A stretch of 64,000 nt of DNA, taken from the NCBI GenBank assembly GCA_035079385.1, contig JAVHKY010000004.1, positions 16,337,001-16,401,000 of the forward strand. Direction: 5' to 3'. The notes below the pieces were generated by a model. It saw only the letters and a list, made by a program, of their open reading frames with translations, was not told the origin of the DNA and searched no databases. Both the position numbers and the translations under genes were made by a program. The stretch comes from Aspidiotus rigidus. Taxonomy: Eukaryota > Arthropoda > Insecta > Hemiptera > Diaspididae. Each line of letters starts with the position of its first letter. Position 1 is the stretch's first letter. Below are positions 36,101 to 47,724 of this stretch, in pieces.

Positions 36101-38320
36101 AAATTTTTTCGGGAGGATTTCTTCCTTTTTACCGACTTGATTTTCTACTGCGGTTTCAGCTTCTAGAAAAAAGACCTATTTCGGATTTAGGAATATCTCC
36201 GAGCCTCGAGAACTAGAACTCTCAAATATTATACCGATTGAAATTTTTTCAATTTTCCATGAGGAATGTGGCGGGAGAGAGACGAGGGGCGTAGTTGAAA
36301 GAATTTCGAGGCGACTCAAAGTTCGAATCTGAGGGACAATTCACCGAAAATAGATAAGTCACTGTTCGTGCTCATTTTAATGATTACATTTTCGCTCTCT
36401 CTTTTCAGTCCTTTGAAACTTTTGAATTGGAGGCTCATCAGGATTGCTCTTATGACCACGTTGTCTTGTACGACGGTGATACTACCGATTCGTACATGAT
36501 TGGGCGATACTGCGGATCTAAACCTCCCCATCCCGTTATATCGTCGACGAATCAGCTTTATATGGGTTTCAAATCAGATACTTCAGTTCAGCGAAAAGGA
36601 TTTCTGGCATCTCACAACACAGGTAATTATTTGATGGTGGAAAAAAACTTTCAATAACTATGAAATCTTGTTGAAGAAAATCACGATTGATTCATGTGTC
36701 ACTTTAAAGGAGATATGATTCGTCTTTTGAAAAAAGATAGGCGAACTTTTCACGGAGGAATAATAAAACGTTTATCTCAATATCTTAAAACTTCCCTCTT
36801 CATAATATATGTTAGATTTTGATGATCTTTTACCATATAAAGCATTGATTCAAAAATCAAGGAATCCAGCGACGACCGTGCGTTGTGGGTTCGCCCTGTA
36901 TGGATCCCTCGTTACACAGATCATCTGCGAGTAGCGGAGAGGTATCTTGCGTCTTACATCTCCCTCTCTTAGAAGGGTCCACCACCAGAGAAGAGTAATA
37001 GTGTATTCGTGTACCAGTTTTATGTATTATTAGTGCATCCGCGTCCGACTTTTGTGACGTCATCATCTTGGGAGACTTCCGAGCTTGAAGACTTCTTAAA
37101 CAAAAGTCAGGTCAACTTGCATAGAAGGGAGAGGAGGGGGGGAGATCTCAAAAAACCTCCGTGTTCGACTTCAATAAAATCATCAACTTGAGTTAGGCTA
37201 AACTGTTGGACTGCATAGAAAAATTTGTCTAGGCTAAATTAAATTCAGCGAAAAAAATATTAACTGTTCGTCGAACAACATGACTTACCCTTACATGGCT
37301 AAAGCCTCTCTTGCAGGAAGTTCGCTTTCTTTAAGCCTCACATTTTCCTTCTACAAGACCTTACGAAACAATTTTGATTGGTTTTTTACTTTTAAGCGCA
37401 AGGTGTAGACTTGATACGTCTTCTCATCCGAACTTGAAGGAAACAAAAATTAGACTAGCTGTTTCCCACGGGGGCGTGGAGCTTGCTGGTTTCCTGTTGT
37501 CATCGCAAAGTTTGCTATGGTTTCTGATTTTTTTTCTGTGAATTCCTTGTATTCGAGTCTAAAATTATCGAAATAATTCTTAAGTAATTGTGGTTACTTT
37601 ATTAAATGAATTCTAATGAATCTTGTGTTCAGTTTGTGGTGGCAGATTGCAAGCAACCGCCAAAGTGAAGCATTTGTACTCCCACGCTAGGTATGGAGAC
37701 CTTAGCTATGAGAACGATCTAATCTGCGAATGGACAATTGAAGCCGAATATGGCTTCAGCGTGCAATTAACATTTTTAACTTTTGAAATAGAAGATGATC
37801 GCGAATGTAGTTATGATTTTGTGGACGTCTTCGGAGGAATAGATGACAGCGGGATGCCGTATGGAAAATTTTGCGGAAATCAGGTATGTAAAAGATAATT
37901 ATTTTCCGTTCGTAGTCGTATTACTGAGTAACAAAATAATACACAAGTGAACTTTTTTCTATTTCGATTGAAATAGCAATTTTACATTATTTAATTGTGG
38001 TCACAGACCCGAATTGTTTCTTGATTTTCTCCAGTATAGCTAGAATAAGAAGAATGGGTGGGACGCTACCAAAAACTAGCACTTTATCACAATTTACGAC
38101 TTGAAAAATAGTTGTTGATCCTACATAAAAACGAGATAAATTTATTTTTAATACAATCATTATTAAAGGCTGTATAATTTTTCAGATACCATCGGATATC
38201 ATTTCGTCGACTGAATATTTACTAATTCGTTTCAAGACTGATAATACCATGACGAGCAAAGGTTTCTCCGCCTCATATGTGGCAGTAGAGACGCCGAACT
38301 CAGAAATACCTACAGAATAA
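9187..38320 (+). CDS. tld: Tolloid/BMP1-type procollagen C-proteinase (astacin-CUB-EGF metalloprotease)
   Basis: Exons: 9187-9403, 15843-16307, 16888-17176, 18019-18197, 20775-20881, 21533-21662, 24910-25122, 25196-25321, 25403-25554, 27348-27543, 34763-34885, 35103-35263, 35534-35720, 35800-36053, 36409-36622, 37633-37883, 38186-38320. Phases agree throughout and give 1132 aa. A hydrophobic signal peptide is followed by a prodomain with the family DPCKS...FVGDVAI motif and a furin site NREKR (residues 254-258). The astacin domain has the zinc motif [11 protein letters not shown] (353-363), the PCGCCSFVG cysteine-rich loop and the SIMHY Met-turn (408-412). CUB1 (about 464), CUB2, EGF1 (about 692), CUB3, EGF2 (about 849), CUB4 and CUB5 follow: the canonical full-length order. 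By family, the secreted enzyme cleaves Chordin/Sog and procollagens, releasing BMP signals. The start is the first ATG before the signal peptide. The exon 9 acceptor (TTGAAG) is weak, and intron 1 is 6.4 kb. Confidence 0.93.
11382..11450. repeat. Hairpin with hammerhead-like core
   Basis: Perfect 18 bp inverted arms (AATTTATTTATTAACGCG at 11382-11399 and its complement at 11433-11450) enclose 33 bases. On the minus strand this core reads TTGATAATGACC, a short loop, then GGTCGAAACG. That is the order of the hammerhead core (CUGAUGA, stem II, GAAA) typical of Penelope-type ribozymes, with a T for the first C. The inverted similarity continues imperfectly outward. It is probably a PLE end or a small non-autonomous relative. 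Confidence 0.45.
12590..13320 (+). mobile_element. HINE/DINE-1-like element, copy 2
   Basis: Same structure as copy 1: 14 bp 5' motif AGCGGGGAACCCGC (12590-12603), a TTAGG block (12659-12673), an expanded minisatellite, the complementary motif at 13275-13288, and a perfect 9 bp-stem hairpin GCCATTGCA/TGCAATGGC (13289-13311). It ends in TTCTAA and Ts. It is inserted after a run of Ts in tolloid intron 1. About 190 bp of additional repeat units distinguish it from copy 1. Otherwise the two are nearly identical, implying recent mobility. Confidence 0.65.
12672..13198 (+). repeat. Minisatellite inside HINE copy 2
   Basis: About eleven diverged units of about 45 bp (GGGGGACTTGGAAGAATTT, then a CGAGTCTCGAGCTATATATG block). 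A local interruption at about 12790-12830 contains CCGTCCGCCGTCC. Both strands are open because the unit is 15 codons long. Not coding. Confidence 0.8.
18484..19558 (-). pseudogene. Decayed Jockey/I-type non-LTR retrotransposon in tolloid intron 4
   Basis: The minus strand reads from about 19558 downward. A palm-domain stretch ([10 protein letters not shown], standing where DLxxAFD is expected) comes first. [15 protein letters not shown] carries the FADD catalytic box near 19200, then [12 protein letters not shown] and [10 protein letters not shown], which match the post-catalytic helix and the KT block. Downstream at 18.9-18.5 kb, [17 protein letters not shown] corresponds to the start of an RNase H domain of I/Loa-type elements. 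Frame changes occur between the three blocks, so it is a dead copy antisense to the host gene. Confidence 0.7.
22735..22800 (-). repeat. Single degenerate unit of the GGGACTTGGAAAAATTT family
   Basis: A TATATATAGCTCGGAGGTCG block followed by AAATTTTTCCAAGTCCCTC is the reverse complement of the HINE minisatellite unit. A related unit lies at about 23210-23270. Both are in tolloid intron 6. Confidence 0.5.
23391..23608. repeat. Long near-perfect palindrome (about 104 and 110 bp arms)
   Basis: Left arm 23391-23494 and right arm 23499-23608 are reverse complements with a 4 bp centre and few mismatches. Each arm contains the Penelope-end motif: ACCGCAGAAAT, then GCGCGAGCACTTTCGACACC. The structure is therefore two PLE ends head to head. 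It lies in tolloid intron 6, about 1.3 kb upstream of the CUB1 exon, and could form a cruciform or a long RNA hairpin. Confidence 0.75.
26460..27250. repeat. Complex tandem repeat array in tolloid intron 9
   Basis: Short units (AATTTTTCCAAGTCCCATAG, then an ACTATA-type spacer) recur at least ten times. Superimposed is a larger duplication: the segment starting CTATACTAGCCAATA at 26802 and ending near GGGTCTCCCG is repeated 268 bp later (27070 onward). The AATTTTTCCAAGTCCC core is the reverse complement of the HINE minisatellite core. Confidence 0.75.
29001..31475 (+). CDS. Candidate nested CUB-domain gene or alternative exons inside tolloid intron 10
   Basis: Two exon-like blocks together read as one divergent CUB domain. 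29001-29230 has an acceptor TTTGCAG and a donor GTAAGT, phase 1 to 0. It shows [20 protein letters not shown] and VNWDVNPSC, corresponding to the first CUB half. 31269-31475 follows a long T tract and reads [14 protein letters not shown], then [20 protein letters not shown], and stops. The phases equal those of tolloid half-CUB exons, but the stop means it is not a normal tolloid domain. A possible first exon (ATG at 28594, donor after 28639, matching phase) has no signal peptide. It could be a nested gene, an alternative C-terminus for tolloid, or a decayed duplicate. Confidence 0.4.
29640..30140. repeat. Degenerate GATTCGAATC-rich repeat cluster
   Basis: About 500 bp of tolloid intron 10 is dominated by GATTCGAATC, TGATTCG and GAATCATTTT permutations spaced at about 20-30 bp. 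Most are self-complementary. Not coding. Confidence 0.65.
33510..33719. repeat. Two 105 bp direct repeats with CACGTG/CACGTC motifs
   Basis: Unit 1 (33510-33614) and unit 2 (33615-33719) both run from CATYGGCTGTAG through GTGACCTCGACA to TAGTCACGTC. Each has an E-box TCACGTGATG, and unit 1 has a further ATCACGTGAC. They lie in intron 10 of tolloid. Confidence 0.7.
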
Positions 38321-40750
38321 GATGCTTTTGAAGCGACCGTTTGTAGTTTTTCAATCTTCAACAAACTTCGAAGCTGCTTCAAAATATTTTCGGAAGAGAA
38401 GATCTTAACGCTTTTTGTTATTTTACTATAATACTGCCCGAGTATAAACTTTTATTTGTTTGATTAATGAAACAATAACCAAAGAAAAGTTTAATAGTTT
38501 TTTTTCGTGATTGAATTTTATTGAACCAGAGGACGTTGTTTGTCTGAAATCTCAGTATACGTAAGCATGATTACAAAGTAAAATAGAATCAAAAATTGAA
38601 AATGTACCGGTACTGATATAATTATTCTGGTAATTTTCAGAAAAACGTCCCATTTATGTCACCCTCATGTTACCGTGGTGAATAAAAAGTATTTTTATAT
38701 TAGATGAGAATTCAAATTAATAATTGTGGGACTGTACGGTAAATTACATGTGAGAATCTTTATGATTAGGTATGTTTGAAGAGAATAAAATTGTTGCAAA
38801 AAATATTGTACCCTTCTCCGCGCAGACAGTAAGTATATTTCACTGATATTCCCTGATGTCGTCGTAAATGTTATTACTCAGACAGCCGGCCATTCTCTTT
38901 CCTCCTAATTTTCAATAATAAGGGTTGAAATTAATCATCAGCGCGAAGAGAAATTTTTGGAATCTTGAGAATGTAAAAGGTATGAGTTTTATTTTTTAAT
39001 CTCATTTCTTTCTTCTTATATCATTAGCTTATCATTTTTTTTTTTTTGACAAACACCAGCACATCTGCGTTATGAAAATAAAATATCGCAACTGACTGTA
39101 TACCGGCCGCTAATCAATATCCTGAAATTTAATTCGTTATTATTGTCGGAAGAGATTTCGAAAAATTCTAAAAATTGTTATTTCTGTTGATAGTACGAAT
39201 CGATCGATATTGTATCAAAATGTTCAGCAAATTTTCACTTCAATTCCCTGTAGGCCTACCTATAATAATAATTTAATTTTTTTAGGTAGGTATACCTTTA
39301 AAAAAAAAAGTTTTGTAATACTGGTACATAAAGGAAATGTAACAAACGGTGGAAAAAAAGAGAGCAAAACAGCGAAGAAAAGTGAAGATAGTGGACAAAA
39401 TAAAATACCCGTTATCGTGAATAAGAACACTTTCTTCACCCAAGGGCCAAGGCAAATTGGTAGACAAGAGCGCACTTTAATCCAGAAAACAAAACTAATA
39501 ATTTGACAACTAAATTAAACAACCATATCAAATCATGGCTGTGAAATGGCCGTGATCAAATCATCAAATACAGGTTTATTATGCGATCGATGTCCAAGCG
39601 GATTTGAAACAATCTAAAGAAATGATTTTTGATCCGACTGTCTAAAGTCTAAAATCCAGATTGTTCGATCTGCGCAATTTGATCTCTAGCGTTCCTAACG
39701 TATTCTTTACAAACTAAAATGACGTCTGGTTGGCAATATCGAAGAGCCGTATCGATTCAGTACGTGGCCGACATGTATGAGTGTGGCATATACTTGTGTG
39801 TTCGACGGAATGTAATTGTGTTGATTGTTGAGTGTGTGCATGTGTAATTACACTGTGAACTGTGTATGTAATAAAGCTTACCTTGATACTTTCATGCTTG
39901 GTTTTTTTTCACACATTCCAGTTTACACTTACTTCCATCTCCACTCTCCAGCTCTGAATTCCAGGCCTTCCTTCATCTCTTCCGTATTCTTTCTGATCTC
40001 CGAAGATCATACACATCTTTTGACATCTCAGATCTCAGTTAGCTTCATGTTACATGTTAGCTCCTTCTCATTTCGCATTCGCTGATGTGATACCTATGTG
40101 TTTCTTCACGCTATCGTATCTCCGATTTTAATGATTCTTTTATGTCGTGTATGGAATATTTTTGATGACACTATGGTACAAACATCAACATCGTTTGACT
40201 TGCAGCATCTCGAGTCAACTATGAATCTTCCGAGTTAATTTATCGCGTTGACTGGAGTTTTATACTCGTCGCCTACGTAATTTTCGTAAGAAAAAACTCA
40301 TTAGATGAACGTACTAAAATCTAGTGAATATTTATTTTAATTTAGTTAATAGTCGTTCCTTCATTACCGTTGAGTTTTATTTTGAAATATGGATTCGGTC
40401 TCGCTCAATCTCCGTCTTGGTACCTATCGTTGCGATACTAATTTGTTGCAAGGTAATAATTTTTGTTTGTTTTGTCGATCATAAAACTATGTGCAAACAT
40501 GAATTATAATAGAGCGAATCTTATCTACTATCAACGAGGTCGTATAACATTCACATTGAAGTATTTTTAGTTATGAAGAGATTTTCTGGGTCGTTCTAAG
40601 TGAAGAACCTGAATTTGATGGTTATTATATTCGCTGAATTTCAGTTATATAACGTATGTGGGTATCATAGAAGCGAGTGAAAATGGAAAATTCGATTTGT
40701 ATTGGGTGTTGTTGAGCTTTTCATACTTACTATCTATTCTTCCTCTGTGC
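38321..40750. other. Tolloid 3' UTR and tolloid-Shank spacer
   Basis: AATAAA signals at 38681-38686 and 38784-38789 probably end the tolloid transcript. The rest is AT-rich, with a small imperfect inverted repeat (CCTACCTATAATAATAATTT / AGGTAGGTATAC) at about 39254-39295. Open frames around 39.2-39.5 kb overlap on both strands and look random. A 5' UTR exon of Shank may lie here but could not be located. Confidence 0.5.
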
Positions 40751-40765
40751 AGGTTGAAATAATCG

Positions 40766-43700
40766 ATGGATTCGAATACCAATGAGAAGAAATCATCGCC
40801 GAGTGCCGATAATTTGAATCGTAGATCGCTTCCTCCTACTCTAGGAGATGATTATTTATTCTTACGTATTTGCGTGCCAGACTTAAATATCCAAAAGTGC
40901 TTCCAGTTTCGTAAGAATCACAAAATATCCGATATTAAGGAGCAATGCATCACTTCGTTACCTGTGGTATGTTTTTGATCGAGTGTAAAATCTGCTTCAT
41001 ATTAGTCAAATTTTCAATCTGTCAATTGGTGTTTTTATAGGAACTGAAGCAGAGTTTCAATTATGGTCTGTTTTGCCCGCCAACTGGTACGAAATGCGGG
41101 AAATTTTTCGACGAAGAAAAATTACTAAACGAGTATCCGTTCGCCGACTACGTCGGATATCTAGAAGTAGGTTAATTTAACGTGATGTCCTTATAACAAA
41201 ATTATCTCATTTTTAAACAACGTTTTGGTTTTTAGCTGCGATTCAAACAACGAATATATAGATCGTCCAAAATCGATGAAAAGCAATTCAAAGCAATCAA
41301 TACGAGAACCAATCTACGAAGGTTACTCGAATACGTTCACAATGGACAAGTTGATAAAGTTACAAAATTATGTTCCAAGGGATTAGATCCCAATTTTCAT
41401 TGCGTCGAGACTGGAGGTAGCTATTCTTTTTCGTAAACGTAAGTCTCGGAAAGAACCTCGTCTTATCTGATTTGTTGTGTTTCAGAAACACCGCTCACGC
41501 TTGCCAGCTCCTTGCCGAAGTCAGGGAAGTTATTGATGGCGCTGGTAAACGGGGGTGCGTTCTTAGATTTCCGTAATCTAGTCGGATCGGCGCCGTTACA
41601 TCGGGCTGTTGAAAGCAATAATTTAGAAGCGTTAATTACCTTACTCGAACTGGGATCGTCTCCGAATTATAAAGATTCGCGAGGATTTACTGCGCTGTAC
41701 CTGTCAATCACCCGAAAAACGGATGTGCTCATTTGCGAAAGACTGTTACGCGATAAAGCCACAATCGGTGCTCAAGATATACAAGGATGGCAAGAAATTC
41801 ATCAAGTGCGTCACTTTCTTCGATCGAATTCTACCTCGAGTGTCTTGCCGTTTACTTAGTGGTTGTATTTTTCAACAGGCTTGTAGATACGGTTTAGTAC
41901 AACATTTGGAACATCTATTATTTTACGGTGCCGACGTGAATGCGAAGAACGCATCGGGCAATACGCCATTACACGTGTGCGCTGTGAATGGACAAGAAGC
42001 GTGTGCTAGAGTGCTACTTCAAAAAGGCGTCCAGACGGACGCGTTAAATTTTGCTAATCAAACTCCGTATCAGGTGGCCGTAATCGCGGGGAATTTGGAT
42101 CTAGCTGGTATCATTCAGAGTTATAAAGCTGCTGATTTCGGTGAGTTTTTTTCAATCTTCAACAAGGCAATTTGTGAAGAGTTTAATGATTATCAAGGTT
42201 TTTTTGTGCAATATTTGTTACGTAATCTGTGAAGAAAGAAGATTATTTTACATTTTTGTATCAGTATTCGTGAGAGTTCATATCCGCAATCGTATTTGAC
42301 CCGTGTAGTTAGTTTATGTATGACAAAAGAAGAAGAAATAAGTACTTTGTCTCAAAGACTTAGATATCTTTTCATACTGTCTTTAAAGAGGGTTTTGTAA
42401 TATTTTTTGTTTAGTGGAAAAAACTGTGAATGATTGTTGCGACGTCATCAGTAATAACAGTTCCGGTATTGGAACTGCCAACAGCAGCGATTTTACCGAG
42501 GCTAGCTTCCCTATAAAAAGTAACAACAACAGTTCTAATTCGTCCAATTCAGGTGTGTATATATAATATTTCATTCGTGAAAGTTAGGGTGTTAAATCTG
42601 TTATCAGACTTGGAGCGTCGTTGTTAGCAGGGTAGAAAATATCAGTATCTTACAAACTTTTCTGTGTCTATGACATGTCCGCTTCAAAAATTTTTAACAG
42701 AATGTGCTTCTCAGTCTTGAATTTAAAATCTTTACATCAATCGTTTGAATTTAGACTAATATATCCGGGTATGAACTAGACTTCGATGATAAACTTGGAG
42801 GCTTGTCACCGCGGAGTGACCACGTTTTATCAAAAATATTCTCTTTCTGAGTAGTTCTATTGGTCATGACTCATGAATTTATTTCTATCCTCTCATGACT
42901 CATTTTATGAAATGGAAGTAACATTTAGGAGTCAATTGGCCATTGACGGACAATAATTTGATTTTATTCCGCCGTTTATGCTTTAAATTCAGTTTGAGAG
43001 AGTTGGAAAGACAAGAGTATGTCGATCGCATTACGATGTATTTAAAATTCACATATCCCAAATTATGTTGCACGAAAAAATCTAATTTTAATTATAAAAT
43101 TGAATGACGAATTAGTACCACGTTGAATGTTCCCATGACTTCGTGTGGATTATATCATCATTATCTTATCATCCCGTAATCAATGTTGGTAATCATATAT
43201 CCGTAGGAACAACATTGGAAGAGAACTTTAGTCCGCTAATGTGTAAGTCGTCGAGAGCGTCGATCGCGTGCTTCGAGAATGGTGCTAACGAATCGCTCCT
43301 TCTACCTGTTTATCGGCCGTCGAAAAATTTAAAAGACAGAACTATGAATACGAACAAGTATTATGCGACAGCGCCACGCCAAAAACATCAGTGAGTATTT
43401 GATTTGAGAAAACTAGCGACGTAATATTGAAAATTTTAAAATTATCAATAATCGTGTCTCGTAGGTTACCTGCCGAACCTAGAACAGTGGTGCTGCATAA
43501 AAGTAAACGTGGATTCGGATTTGTATTGCGTGGTGCAAAAGCTACGGCTTCCCTCGTTGAATTGAAGACCTCCGGTATGTGCCCCGCTTTGCAATACCTG
43601 GATGACGTCGACAAAGGGAGTGTTGCCGATCTAGCCGGCCTACAAAAAGGAGATTACTTGTTAGCCGTAAGTTCCTTCATTTTACTTTCGAGGGAACCTT

Positions 43701-45674
43701 TCTTTATCGATTTCTTACCGTTAAAATTCACTCGTAGATCAATGGTGAAGACGTTTCGATGGCGTCACATGGAGAAGTCGTCGATCTGATTCGTAATTCG
43801 GGAAAATTAGTTACTATGACTGTTGTTTCTCGACCCGCTGTGCCATCTTCGTCACTGTCGTACTCCAAGTACAATGAATGGCAAACTACAGCTGCTCCTG
43901 TTGGGTACGCCACTCTGCCTAATAAATTTAGAAAAAATAGAAGTTCGTCGACCGGTAAGTGACCATTTGTCTCCAACAAGTGTCTTGTCCAACAACCCAT
44001 TTTGAATACCTTTCTCGAATATTCCAGGACAAGTTGCTCCTTTACCACCGAGGAGAGACCCGAAAACGACGTTGAGTATCGGCGAATCTAAGGCGAAGCA
44101 TTTTCATACGAAATTAAGTATGTTTGTTTTCTCATAAATAGAGTGCACTCTCATAATCGATTAAATCTAAATTCTATTTCCCGTTTTAGAATCATGGGAA
44201 AATGATAGTCGACAGAATGGCGATAACAATCAACCAAAGACTGCATCTATTCGATCCAGACCGATTTCTAGTCGTATAACCACCGCTGAATTGGAGGAAT
44301 TGTTTCAAAGACAAGCCGAATTATCTCCGGTGTATCAGGATAAGGTAAATATTATGTAAAATAATGCTTTGTTTGAAATTGCGAGTTTTTTTAATTCCCT
44401 GATCTCGTTATTACAGGCGGATAAGGGCTTAAAGTGCAAAAAGTTTAAATTACCAGAAAAATCTGAACTGCGACGTAATTTCTACAGCGTCCCGGATTTA
44501 GTTCAGATAACGATTAACAGTAGAGCCGATGATACGGCTTCACTTCGCAATCATAAAAGTCAAGATAATATAAACGGTCCTGATAACTCGCTGGGCGACG
44601 AGTCGTCCTCGACGTCGTCGCAAATGAGTAACACGTCCAACGTCAAAGTGAAGAATAAAACCAATGTCTACGGGAATTGTGTGAACGGCGTTACCAAAAC
44701 AGGTACCTACAATTGTTGATTCTTCTCAGTCGAAAATTGCATACTCTTTTGTACAAATGGTGAACTTCCTAATTTCAGTTGTTGGAATCAATTCAAGTTT
44801 CAATCCAAACAATCAGGCCATCATTTATGCCGCGCCATCTGATATGAATCATCAATTCAATACCTTACAACCGCGTCAAGTAAGTGGAGGATATGCTTCA
44901 GCATTAAACAAAGAGCCGAAGTGCGCAGATTTTCCAAATTGTTTGTGCAAACTCTGCTTACAGATTAGAAAATCTGCCAGCATACATTCGCATAGTTCTT
45001 TGAACCGCGTCACTCGTATACCGCTCACTAATCAGTCCGCCGGACAATGTCAGACGGTACGTTATCGTTCGACATCAGCCAGGAATTCTTATGCGGCCGC
45101 GTTGTGCGTGTCACCTCCGCCAATACCCGATCCAGATTATAGCCAGAGCGACGAGGACAACAGCGAGCAAGCGAAGAAAGCGTTCAAGATGTCCACGTTA
45201 CCATTACCAGGTACGCGTAAGTGCAGTGCGACGAAGATCTCGTTAAGAGGTGGCGATTTGGGCGCAAAACATTTCAATGTGGATGAGATACGTAAGGCGC
45301 GTCAGCAATTGCGGAATTCAGCGACGTTCCCTGTCAATTACACGGTCATTACGAACACGGGGAACGAAGACGGCGATAATTCGTCGAGCGGAGTGAGTTC
45401 GGATCAGGAAATACCGCAGCCGCAGTCATCTGCGAACGATATCGTCAACGTCGTTGAAAATGGCGCACCCGCGTCGATGACCGGTGGTTTGCCGAAGAAA
45501 AATTCCATGTCGTTTGCTTCCGTCCAGTTACCCGCCTTGAAATCCGATTCTGAATCCAAAGAAGGAAATTTAGTTGTTCTACCTCCTCCAGATTTTGTGG
45601 CTAATATATCGCCCGCTGCCATTGAGGTACTCGAACCTCCACCCCAGTTTTCGGATAACGGAAACTTTAATTAA
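40766..45674 (+). CDS. Shank: Shank/ProSAP postsynaptic scaffold protein (no SH3 or SAM in this model)
   Basis: Exons: 40766-40966, 41041-41166, 41236-41416, 41486-41805, 41879-42140, 42415-42552, 43207-43390, 43465-43666, 43738-43954, 44028-44117, 44190-44344, 44417-44702, 44779-45674; consistent phases, 1085 aa. The N-terminal SPN domain has NYGLFCPPTGTKCGKFFDEE and LDPNFH. Ankyrin repeats span about 150-365 (HLEHLLFYGADVNAKNASGN, AVIAGNLDLAGII). The PDZ domain at about 471-570 has the GFGFVLRGAK ligand loop (GFGF at 487-490) and ALQYLDDVDKGSVADLAGL. A Ser/Asn/Pro-rich tail ends with two PPxxF Homer-binding motifs (PPPDF 1056-1060, PPPQF 1074-1078). By family, it organises glutamatergic postsynaptic densities through GKAP, Homer and actin. 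No SH3 is seen between ankyrin and PDZ, and the usual C-terminal SAM is missing. An acceptor at 40751 suggests a separate 5' UTR exon. Confidence 0.92.
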
Positions 45675-46552
45675 TGTTATGTAGTCAAGCGTCAGATTTT
45701 TTTTTAATTAGTTTAAAAAGTAACTTGTGTCATTCCTTTTCCCTTTTTCTTCTTACTCTTTCCTTAATGTAGTTTTATGTTTGTGAAAATCGATTCCGTC
45801 GATTTTTAACTGTCAATTTAGGGAATTGAAGAAACAGATCCCAGTAATAATTTAGCAGAATAGTTGACATCTCCATTTGAGAGAAGCGACTGTGAAATTC
45901 TGGGGAATCGAATTATGTTTTGAGTAGAAAATTTCATCTAGTGGTTTACATTTTCATCGTCTTATCTCCAGTACAAATGACTACATTAGTTTTTACTTCC
46001 TCTGAGATACATACACTTTGCGTTGCTAGGTAATCAGTTTCAGTCGTTTTTGTTCTGGACTTTTTCTTCGTATTCTCTTATAATCTTTTCCTCTTTAATA
46101 CTTCAGGTAGTGTTATAATGTAATGTTAAAGAAGGAAAAAGAGATAGTGTTTCTTAGACTCATAGAAGTTGTTTCTGGAACAGACTATTTCTCCTTCACG
46201 GATTAATTTTATATTCCGTGAAATTTGATTATTTAAAAATAATAACGAGAAATATTAGTGTAGTACCTAATTCTTTAATTTAGGTGTTACAGTTTTATTT
46301 ATAACTTTTTAGTGCATTATTTTATTCAATTTTGATAATTTATTATGGAATCCGTTTGATTCGCGCGTTCTATTCAGATTACTTCAACGAATGTATTTAC
46401 AACGAATTTTTGCATTTTTATTATTTTCATGTTTCCTATAATGTAAGATTGACAAAGAACAATTATTTGGAAAAATCGTGCTCATTATTTGATACGTACG
46501 CATTTGGGGCGTAGAATTTATTTTTAATATTATTACGAACAATTCCGTCTTC

Positions 46553-46583
<31 letters not shown>

Positions 46584-47580
46584 GTTTTCATTATTATAGT
46601 TTATTATGTGATTTTTTATTTCTCGTAAAATTTTTCCAGTTTATCGACTTGGGAAAAAAATTCAGTATTAGAAGATCGGATCATTATCCCTCCTCGTCAT
46701 TTCATATGATTTCGATTTACCTTTCATTTTTATTTTTAATTTTGTTATTTTCCTATGAATTTCATTTATTAACCTTTTCACCATTTTACTGTATTTTTCA
46801 TTTCATGTTTTTATTTATTATTTTCATCATTTTTTCTTACAGAAAATTGTAACGTATTTTTATTACTCTCCTTCTTCTTCCTCTCCCTTAGATTGATATC
46901 TCGACTAAATAAATTAATTCTTATCAGTCAAGGATGTTGACTTCTTTGAGATTACTGCAGAGTATGTACTTTACCTTCGTGTAAAAGTTGAGTTGACGAA
47001 AATAGAAAAAACGATTCTATCCGATGGAGGCGCTAAGAATTACACAAGAACAATCATATAGCTACGTTCAATTATTTTATCCGATATCATCATTCACTAA
47101 ACACGTTCTTCTTTAGATTGCTAATGAGAAAGTTTTAATGGTTTGAATTTGAACGAGGTTTGAGGAAACATAGGTTCAAGAAGAGGGGTCTTTTCAGAGG
47201 TACAGAAGAAATTCTCCCCTGCTGATTCATGTTGAAGTATCTTGAACTATAAAATTGACTAAGCCTGTGAACTCAAACTGATTTTGTATGGCAGTATAGA
47301 GTAAGGAGCTAAGACAGGCATGCATAAGTGCTAAGAAAGCGCCACGTTGGCGAAGTCAGAGGAGGAGCAGTTTCTGCCGTAAGAAGAATTTAAATGTCAA
47401 ACATGGAATTCTGGTTGATTAAAAAGATTATATTGATAAAAATAGAAAAATACGTGTGTTCTCCTTTATTTTGTTGTTGAAATTCTCGTATTAATATTGA
47501 TGTTTGATATTTAAAGTTCTCTCGGGATACTACTCAGATTGCTCCTCATTCGACGGTATCAAGTTCATATAACCAGCTAA
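45675..47580 (+). other. Shank 3' UTR and spacer
   Basis: Very AT-rich, without coding similarity. An AATAAA at 46908-46913 is a candidate poly(A) signal for Shank. No SAM-domain coding sequence was found here on the plus strand. Confidence 0.5.
46554..46583 (+). repeat. (TTA)n microsatellite
   Basis: About ten perfect TTA units, probably in the Shank 3' UTR. Confidence 0.95.
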
Positions 47581-47585
47581 GCCTT

Positions 47586-47592
47586 TATAAAA
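47586..47592 (+). promoter_or_regulatory. TATA-box-like element
   Basis: TATAAAA stands 37 bases before a GC-rich segment that contains a well-placed ATG. It might be the core promoter of the small frame at 47629, or of an upstream exon of the serpin. Confidence 0.3.
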
Positions 47593-47628
47593 GCGCGACA
47601 TCGACAACCTTCGGGCCGCTACTCAGCC

Positions 47629-47724
47629 ATGGCAGCCAAAAGCCTGGAATCGAGTACGCGTAACAAGCCGCTAGACTTCACGCTAGAGGGTGTGCAGCGT
47701 GGTGCAGCGCAGCATGATGAGTAA
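47629..47724 (+). CDS. Small 31-codon open frame downstream of a TATA box
   Basis: The ATG lies in a favourable context (CAGCCATGG). The 31-residue product is MAAKSLESSTRNKPLDFTLE plus eleven more residues, ending in TAA. The segment is GC-richer than its surroundings. No family is recognised. It could be a small peptide gene, a 5' exon whose splice site was missed, or chance. Confidence 0.15.
   Translation: MAAKSLESSTRNKPLDFTLEGVQRGAAQHDE

Noticed and set aside
39210..39506. 98-codon frame between tolloid and Shank, open on the other strand too
   Set aside because: AT-rich random-looking peptide in both directions, between poly(A) signals and the Shank start.
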